37,903 nt of DNA from an uncultured Bacteroidota bacterium (GTDB taxonomy: Bacteria; Bacteroidota; Rhodothermia; Rhodothermales; Salinibacteraceae). This document shows, piece by piece, positions 34,213 to 37,903 of this stretch. Within the stretch, counting starts at the first letter, position 1. Every line of letters starts with the position of its first letter. Made by a program: the position numbers and the translations under genes. The notes under the pieces were generated by a model that saw nothing but the letters and a program-made list of their open reading frames with translations, did no database searches and was not told the DNA's origin. Location of the stretch: assembly GCA_937127285.1 (NCBI GenBank), contig CAKZLV010000215.1:1-37903 (forward strand), given 5' to 3'.

Positions 34213-34252
34213 CTGTTACGTGCCCATTATCGTGTCATTACGCTTGTATTAA
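34213..34252. promoter_or_regulatory. Four direct heptamers at exact 11-bp spacing, PHO-box-like
   Basis: On the plus strand CTGTTAC (34213), CCATTAT (34224), TCATTAC (34235) and GTATTAA (34246) begin 11 bp apart, separated by 4-bp gaps. Response regulators of the PhoB type bind 7-bp direct repeats with 4-bp spacers, i.e. one helical turn. The heptamers share TTA in their second half and the middle two match CATTA. It lies 101 bp upstream of the receptor start; on the same plus strand it also precedes the MFS gene. Identification with a phosphate regulon is inference. Confidence 0.4.
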
Positions 34253-34376
34253 CCCGGCCGTTTTGTCGTCGCCTTCACCTCCGGTGCACGCGGGCTTGAC
34301 GATTGCGACGAACGGGAAACACGAGGAGGGCCGGGACCCGCTCGCTCCAGGCTGCCACATCTGCCTCGACCGATCT

Positions 34377-34391
34377 ATATTCTCAAAATAT
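34377..34391. promoter_or_regulatory. 15-bp palindrome, ATATT-CTCAA-AATAT
   Basis: A perfect 5-5-5 inverted repeat in an AT-rich island, about 110 bp upstream of the MFS start codon. Such short palindromes are typical of TetR/MarR/ArsR-type operators, but no regulator gene is adjacent on this side. Confidence 0.35.
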
Positions 34392-34501
34392 TATCCAGAC
34401 CCGGGTGCACGCGTGCGTCCTGTCCGCCATCTTGCCTGCGTCGAGCGATGTCGCTTTCCCACTGGCGACACTGCCCTGCTGCAGGCGTCCGTGTGCGCCT
34501 G

Positions 34502-35764
34502 ATGAATCCAGCCTTTGCTCCTGGACTCTTCCGGCATCCGCCCGTGTCCGACTCGACCGCATCCCGCCCGCACCTGATCCTGTTTGCGCTCTGGCTGATG
34601 ATGTTTTCAGCCAGCAGCCAGCTGATCATCATGGTGCCGCTCCTGCCGGAGATCGAGGCCACGCTGGGGGTCAATGCCTTCTGGCAGGGCATGCTGCTCA
34701 CCGCCTACGCCCTCTCGCTCGGCGTCTCCGCCCTTCTCACCGGCCCCCTCTCCGACCGCATCGGCCGGCGGCGCATCCTTCTTCTCGGAACGCTCCTCCT
34801 CTCCGTCACCCTCGCCCTGCACACGGTGGCGGCCGACTACGAGCTGCTCCTCGGCATGCGCCTTCTCGCCGGCATCGGGGGGGGGATGCTCAGCGGCGGC
34901 TCCGTCGCCTACGTCGGCGACTACTTTCCCTACGAGCGGCGCGGCTGGGCCAACGGATGGGTCATGACCGGAACCGCCATGGGGCAAATCGCCGGCGTGC
35001 CCATCGGAAAGGTTCTCGGGGCGAGCTTCGGCTACCGGTGGCCGTTCGTGCTCTTCGCCATCACGATGGCCGGCGCGTTCGTCCTCATCTGGCAGTTCGT
35101 GCCGCGCCCCGACGTCGACCTCGACCCCCGCCGCCTCACCCCGCGGCGCGTCGTGCAGAAATACCGGACTGTCCTCCAGGGCTCCCCCGTCGCGGCGGCC
35201 GTCGGCGCCTACTTCTTGATGTTCGCCGGCTTCGGCCTCTTCGCGTCCTTCCTGCCGACGTGGCTGGAGGGCGTCATCGGACTAAGCGGCTATGAGGTCG
35301 CCCTCCTCTTCGCCATCGGTGGCGTCGCCAACGTGCTCGCCGCGCCGTCGGCCGGCCACCTCTCCGACGGCATCGGCCGCAAACCGCTCGTCGTGGGCGC
35401 CTCGGCGCTCCTCGCCGGCCTCGTCTTCATCGCCCCGTACACGATCGCCGGCTTCTGGTCGGCCGCCTTCCTCTTCTTCCTCGCCATGGCAGGCGTCGGC
35501 ATCCGCATCGGCCCGCTGCAATCCCTTCTCACCGCCCTGGTCCCCGACTCTCGGCGCGGCCTGCTCATGGGCCTCGCGATGAGCATCGGACAGGCCGGCT
35601 TCGGAATCGGAAGCTTTATTGCAAGCTCTACGTACGCGTTCTACGGATACGCCTCCAACACCCTCCTCGGCACCCTGGTCACCGTCGGCATGGCCGTGCT
35701 CGTCCACCGCGGCCTCCCCGAACCCCACCTCGGCACCCGCCCCTCGCCGGCCGATGCGTCGTAG
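34502..35764 (+). CDS. MFS transporter, likely 12 membrane helices
   Basis: 420 residues from the ATG at 34502; an ATG 54 bp earlier would add eighteen residues with no recognisable homology. The first half has GPLSDRIGRRRILLLGTLL (the G-x-L-S-D-R-x-G-R-[RK] motif of MFS loop 2-3) and the second half the corresponding GHLSDGIGRKPLVVGASAL. About twelve hydrophobic helices; the short interdomain loop is basic. Drug or metabolite efflux by proton antiport is the usual role of such proteins. It is transcribed away from the TonB receptor, and its stop codon is followed at once by the largest heptamer array in the window. Confidence 0.85.
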   Translation: MNPAFAPGLFRHPPVSDSTASRPHLILFALWLMMFSASSQLIIMVPLLPEIEATLGVNAFWQGMLLTAYALSLGVSALLTGPLSDRIGRRRILLLGTLLLSVTLALHTVAADYELLLGMRLLAGIGGGMLSGGSVAYVGDYFPYERRGWANGWVMTGTAMGQIAGVPIGKVLGASFGYRWPFVLFAITMAGAFVLIWQFVPRPDVDLDPRRLTPRRVVQKYRTVLQGSPVAAAVGAYFLMFAGFGLFASFLPTWLEGVIGLSGYEVALLFAIGGVANVLAAPSAGHLSDGIGRKPLVVGASALLAGLVFIAPYTIAGFWSAAFLFFLAMAGVGIRIGPLQSLLTALVPDSRRGLLMGLAMSIGQAGFGIGSFIASSTYAFYGYASNTLLGTLVTVGMAVLVHRGLPEPHLGTRPSPADAS

Positions 35765-35772
35765 GGGTTCGG

Positions 35773-36090
35773 TACTGGGTACTGGGTATTGGGTATTGGG
35801 TATTCGGTATTGGGTATTCGGTACTGGGTATTCGGTATTGGGTAATTGGTCACTGGTCACTGGACATTGGTCACTGGTCATTGGTCACTGGACATTGGTC
35901 ACTGGTCATTGGTCACTGGTCATTGGTCATTGGTCATTGGGTACTGGGGATGAGAGAGCGGGACCTGTAGCAAAGGAGCCCGGCCAGCCGCAGCCTCCCC
36001 GCGTCCACAGCGTCCAAAGCATCCCCGCGTCCACAGCCTCCCAGCGTCCACCCTCCACCCATACATCCCTCCACCCTTAACCCCCTCCCC
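35773..36090. repeat. Large composite intergenic repeat, direct copy (24 heptamers + type-1 core + C-rich array)
   Basis: 35773-35940 is exactly 24 units of 7 bp: TACTGGG, TATTGGG and TATTCGG in the first eleven units, then TCACTGG, TCATTGG and ACATTGG. 35941-35998 is the conserved core GTACTGGGGATGAGAGAGCG... (about 58 bp, also at 28951-29009 inverted). From there to ~36090 the sequence is C-rich: GCGTCCACAGCGTCC and CCACCCTCC-type units up to 10 bp from the ktrB start. Four GGG tracts with 4-nt spacers at 35777-35800 fit a G-quadruplex. Confidence 0.93.
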
Positions 36091-36099
36091 CCTTAAACG

Positions 36100-37476
36100 A
36101 TGCCTCGCCTGTCGCCGGCTCAGCTGTTTGTCGGGTCGTTTCTGGCTGTGATCGGGCTCGGGACGCTGGGCTTTCAGGTGCTGCCGGGCCTGACGACGGG
36201 GCCGGAGCTCTCCTGGATCGACGCGCTCTTCACCGCCACGAGTGCCGTCTGCGTAACCGGGCTCGTCGTGGTGGACACGGCGGAGTTCTTTACCGTCTGG
36301 GGACAAGCCTACCTGCTCCTCCTCATTCAGATCGGCGGACTGGGGATTATCTCGTTCACGTCGATCATCCTCGTTGCCCTCGGCCAGCGCCTGTCGCTGC
36401 GAACGGAGTCGGTCGCAGCCGGCGGGGCGGAGTTGATGCCGGAGATCGACACCCGCCGCCTCCTGCGGTCGGTGTTCGTCTTTACCGTCGCCATGGAGGC
36501 CGCCGGCGCGCTGCTGCTCTACGCCTGCTGGGTCCCCCGCCTCGGCTGGAGCGGCGCGGTGTGGCCCTCCATCTTCCACGCCGTCAGCGCCTTCTGCAAC
36601 GCCGGATTTTCGACGTTTTCCGACTCGCTGATGGGATTCCAGACGAACCTGCCCCTGCTCGCGGTCGTGATGCTGCTCGTCGTCGTCGGCGGGATCGGCT
36701 TCCTGACGCTGGAGGAGCTTTCCCTCTGGTGGCGGTCTCAGCCCGAGCGCCGGTCCGACGCCCCGCGCCGCCGGTTCCGCCTGTCCACGCACTCGCAGCT
36801 CGTCCTCCTCACCACGGCGGGCCTCGTCGTCGCGGGCGGGGTCGCCTTCACCCTCATCGAGTGGCGCCACGCCCTCGCCGATCTGCCCATGGGCGCCCGG
36901 CTCGTCAACGGACTCTTCGCCAGCGTCACCCCCCGCACGGCCGGGTTCAACACGATCGACTACGGCACCGCCCATCCCAGCACGAACGTGCTCACCATCA
37001 TCCTCATGACGATCGGCGGCTCGCCCGGCTCCACGGCCGGCGGCATCAAAACGACCACCTTCGCGCTGCTCGGCCTCGTGGCGTTCTCTCGCCTGCGCGG
37101 CCTGCCGACGACAAACGTTTTCGGGCGCACCCTCCCCGAAACCACCGTCCGCCGCGCCATCGGCCTGTTCGTGCTGGCCGTGGGTCTGATGACGGCGGCC
37201 GTTCTCGTTCTGACCCTTACGGAACTGCCGGGCCCTCTGGCCTCGGCCGCCCCCGGGACGGACGTCTTCGCCGTCCTGTTCGAAGCTGTGAGCGCCTTCA
37301 ACACGGCGGGGCTGTCCATGGGCGCAACGAACGAGCTATCGACCGCCGGGCGGTGGACGACCGTTGCCGCCATGTTCATCGGCCGCGTCGGTCCGCTCAC
37401 CCTCGCCGCTGCCCTCGCCCGCGAATCCTCCGGCGGCGATTTCCGCTATGCCTACGAGGACGTGATGGTGGGGTGA
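36100..37476 (+). CDS. ktrB: KtrB/TrkH-type potassium uptake membrane subunit
   Basis: 458 residues from the ATG at 36100, typical length for KtrB. Four P-loop (MPM) repeats line the pore, with the selectivity segments SAVCVTGL, SAFCNAGF, TPRTAGFN and SAFNTAGL (one glycine per repeat in the K+-binding position). It forms a K+ (often Na+-coupled) channel-like transporter gated by the KtrA ring, whose gene follows 105 bp later. In a halophile, K+ accumulation is the main osmotic defence. Confidence 0.95.
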   Translation: MPRLSPAQLFVGSFLAVIGLGTLGFQVLPGLTTGPELSWIDALFTATSAVCVTGLVVVDTAEFFTVWGQAYLLLLIQIGGLGIISFTSIILVALGQRLSLRTESVAAGGAELMPEIDTRRLLRSVFVFTVAMEAAGALLLYACWVPRLGWSGAVWPSIFHAVSAFCNAGFSTFSDSLMGFQTNLPLLAVVMLLVVVGGIGFLTLEELSLWWRSQPERRSDAPRRRFRLSTHSQLVLLTTAGLVVAGGVAFTLIEWRHALADLPMGARLVNGLFASVTPRTAGFNTIDYGTAHPSTNVLTIILMTIGGSPGSTAGGIKTTTFALLGLVAFSRLRGLPTTNVFGRTLPETTVRRAIGLFVLAVGLMTAAVLVLTLTELPGPLASAAPGTDVFAVLFEAVSAFNTAGLSMGATNELSTAGRWTTVAAMFIGRVGPLTLAAALARESSGGDFRYAYEDVMVG

Positions 37477-37492
37477 GGGTCCCTGCGGTCGC

Positions 37493-37575
37493 TTGCGAAT
37501 TTCGAATTGCGAATTTCGAATTGCGAATTTTCACTGTACTTCTTCTACTCGACCCTCGACCTTCGACCCTCGACA
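37493..37575. repeat. Two heptamer arrays filling the ktrB-ktrA spacer
   Basis: Five heptamers alternate TTGCGAA and TTTCGAA (37493-37527), beginning 16 bp after the ktrB stop; four heptamers CTCGACC, CTCGACC, TTCGACC, CTCGACA (37548-37575) end 6 bp before the ktrA ATG. The pair repeats the polarity seen elsewhere (array after the stop, C-rich array before the start) within a single short operon spacer. Confidence 0.9.
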
Positions 37576-37581
37576 TGGACC

Positions 37582-37903
37582 ATGAAACGATTCGTCATCG
37601 TCGGTCTCGGCAACTTTGGATCGAGCGTCGCCGAGGCGCTCTACCGCGACGGGCAGGACGTGATTGCCCTGGACATTGACGAGGCCGCCGTCGATCGCAT
37701 GGCGCCGCACTGCAGCCGCGCAGCCGTCGGCGACGGACGAGATACGGAGACGCTCCGGCGCATCGGGGCCGACGAGGCCGACGCGGCCGTCATCAGTACG
37801 GGCGACGACATCACCTCGAGCCTGCTCACCACCCTGTCGCTCAAAGACCTGGGCGTGGAGGAGATCTACGTGAAGGTGATCTCTCACGACCACGCCCGCG
37901 TCA
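37582..37903 (+). CDS. ktrA: KtrA/TrkA-type RCK gating subunit, 5' part only
   Basis: 107 complete codons; the gene runs off the window end. The N-terminal Rossmann fold begins MKRFVIVGLGNFGSSVAEAL with the G-x-G-x-x-G nucleotide loop, and ALDIDEAAVDRM follows, typical of RCK N-domains that bind ATP/ADP or NAD. It pairs with the KtrB gene 105 bp upstream: octameric KtrA rings gate KtrB in response to nucleotide. The ATG at 37582 is preceded by a C-rich heptamer array rather than a Shine-Dalgarno motif. Confidence 0.93.
   Translation, partial: MKRFVIVGLGNFGSSVAEALYRDGQDVIALDIDEAAVDRMAPHCSRAAVGDGRDTETLRRIGADEADAAVISTGDDITSSLLTTLSLKDLGVEEIYVKVISHDHARV

Larger units (their letters stand above)
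34113..34501. other. Divergent promoter region of the TonB receptor and the MFS gene
   Basis: 389 bp without a gene. It has lower GC than its surroundings and contains the 11-bp-spaced direct repeats (34213-34252) and the ATATT palindrome (34377-34391), both annotated separately. No heptamer array is present here, consistent with arrays lying only 3' of stop codons. Confidence 0.7.

Noticed and set aside
35773-35940. CRISPR array
   Set aside because: Units are 7 bp and contiguous with no spacers of 25-40 bp; there are no cas genes.
36561-37679. 372-codon frame in another register of ktrB
   Set aside because: Overlaps a gene with intact selectivity motifs; His/Arg-rich, typical of GC-rich out-of-frame translation.

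Overview
The window is about 38 kb of GC-rich, densely coding chromosome from a member of the Bacteroidota, most likely a halophilic Rhodothermia/Salinibacter-type organism. The reasons are a SusC/RagA-like TonB-dependent receptor with a carboxypeptidase-regulatory-like N-terminus, a BatA-type double-membrane/vWA protein, lipoproteins with acidic residues just after the lipobox cysteine, near absence of Shine-Dalgarno motifs, and acidic tails or inserts in several proteins. Species is not determinable by eye. There are no rRNA or tRNA genes, IS elements, phage genes or CRISPR arrays that I can support.

Layout. 0.2-3.9 kb (minus strand): a membrane-linked polyamine cluster of a DUF350 membrane protein, two small lipoprotein-like proteins and a membrane-fused spermidine-synthase homologue. 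4.2-8.6 kb (minus): a complete ferric-iron ABC importer, fbpA-fbpB-fbpC. 8.7-11.1 kb (minus): two glycosyltransferases (GT4 and a dolichol-phosphate-mannose-synthase-like GT2). 11.3-23.7 kb (minus): gyrB, a small helical protein, a CBS-ACT protein, hflX, a cation diffusion facilitator, a small membrane protein, a BatA/vWA protein and an APC permease fused to EIIA-like and RCK_C domains. 23.9-28.8 kb: an EEP-fold hydrolase, an ArsN2-like acetyltransferase, an ArsR regulator (plus strand), a small cysteine-containing protein and a GT-B glycosyltransferase. 29.1-34.1 kb (minus): a TonB-dependent receptor with a partner surface lipoprotein and a broken remnant of a lipoprotein paralogue. 34.5-37.9 kb (plus): an MFS exporter and a KtrB/KtrA potassium uptake pair cut by the window end.

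The most unusual feature is not a gene. Most spacers longer than about 150 bp carry tandem short-repeat arrays, usually with a 7-bp (or 14-bp) period, otherwise 8, 13 or 15 bp. The arrays have a consistent polarity relative to transcription: a G-rich array directly after a stop codon, then often a C-rich array directly before the next start codon. Two spacers share a conserved ~58-bp core between the arrays and lie in opposite orientation around the TonB-receptor/MFS segment. Two others share a different core and bracket the spermidine-synthase gene as direct copies. One array ends exactly where a lipoprotein paralogue is truncated. This looks like a family of modular, transcription-oriented intergenic repeats that I cannot match to a named element; the closest thing I know is the heptanucleotide STRR repeats of cyanobacteria.

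Candidate regulatory sites include a 17-bp TTTAGA-N5-TCTAAA palindrome (resembling the Irr/ICE iron motif) upstream of a small gene with a weaker copy before fbpA, and four heptamers at exact 11-bp spacing (PHO-box geometry) upstream of the TonB receptor.
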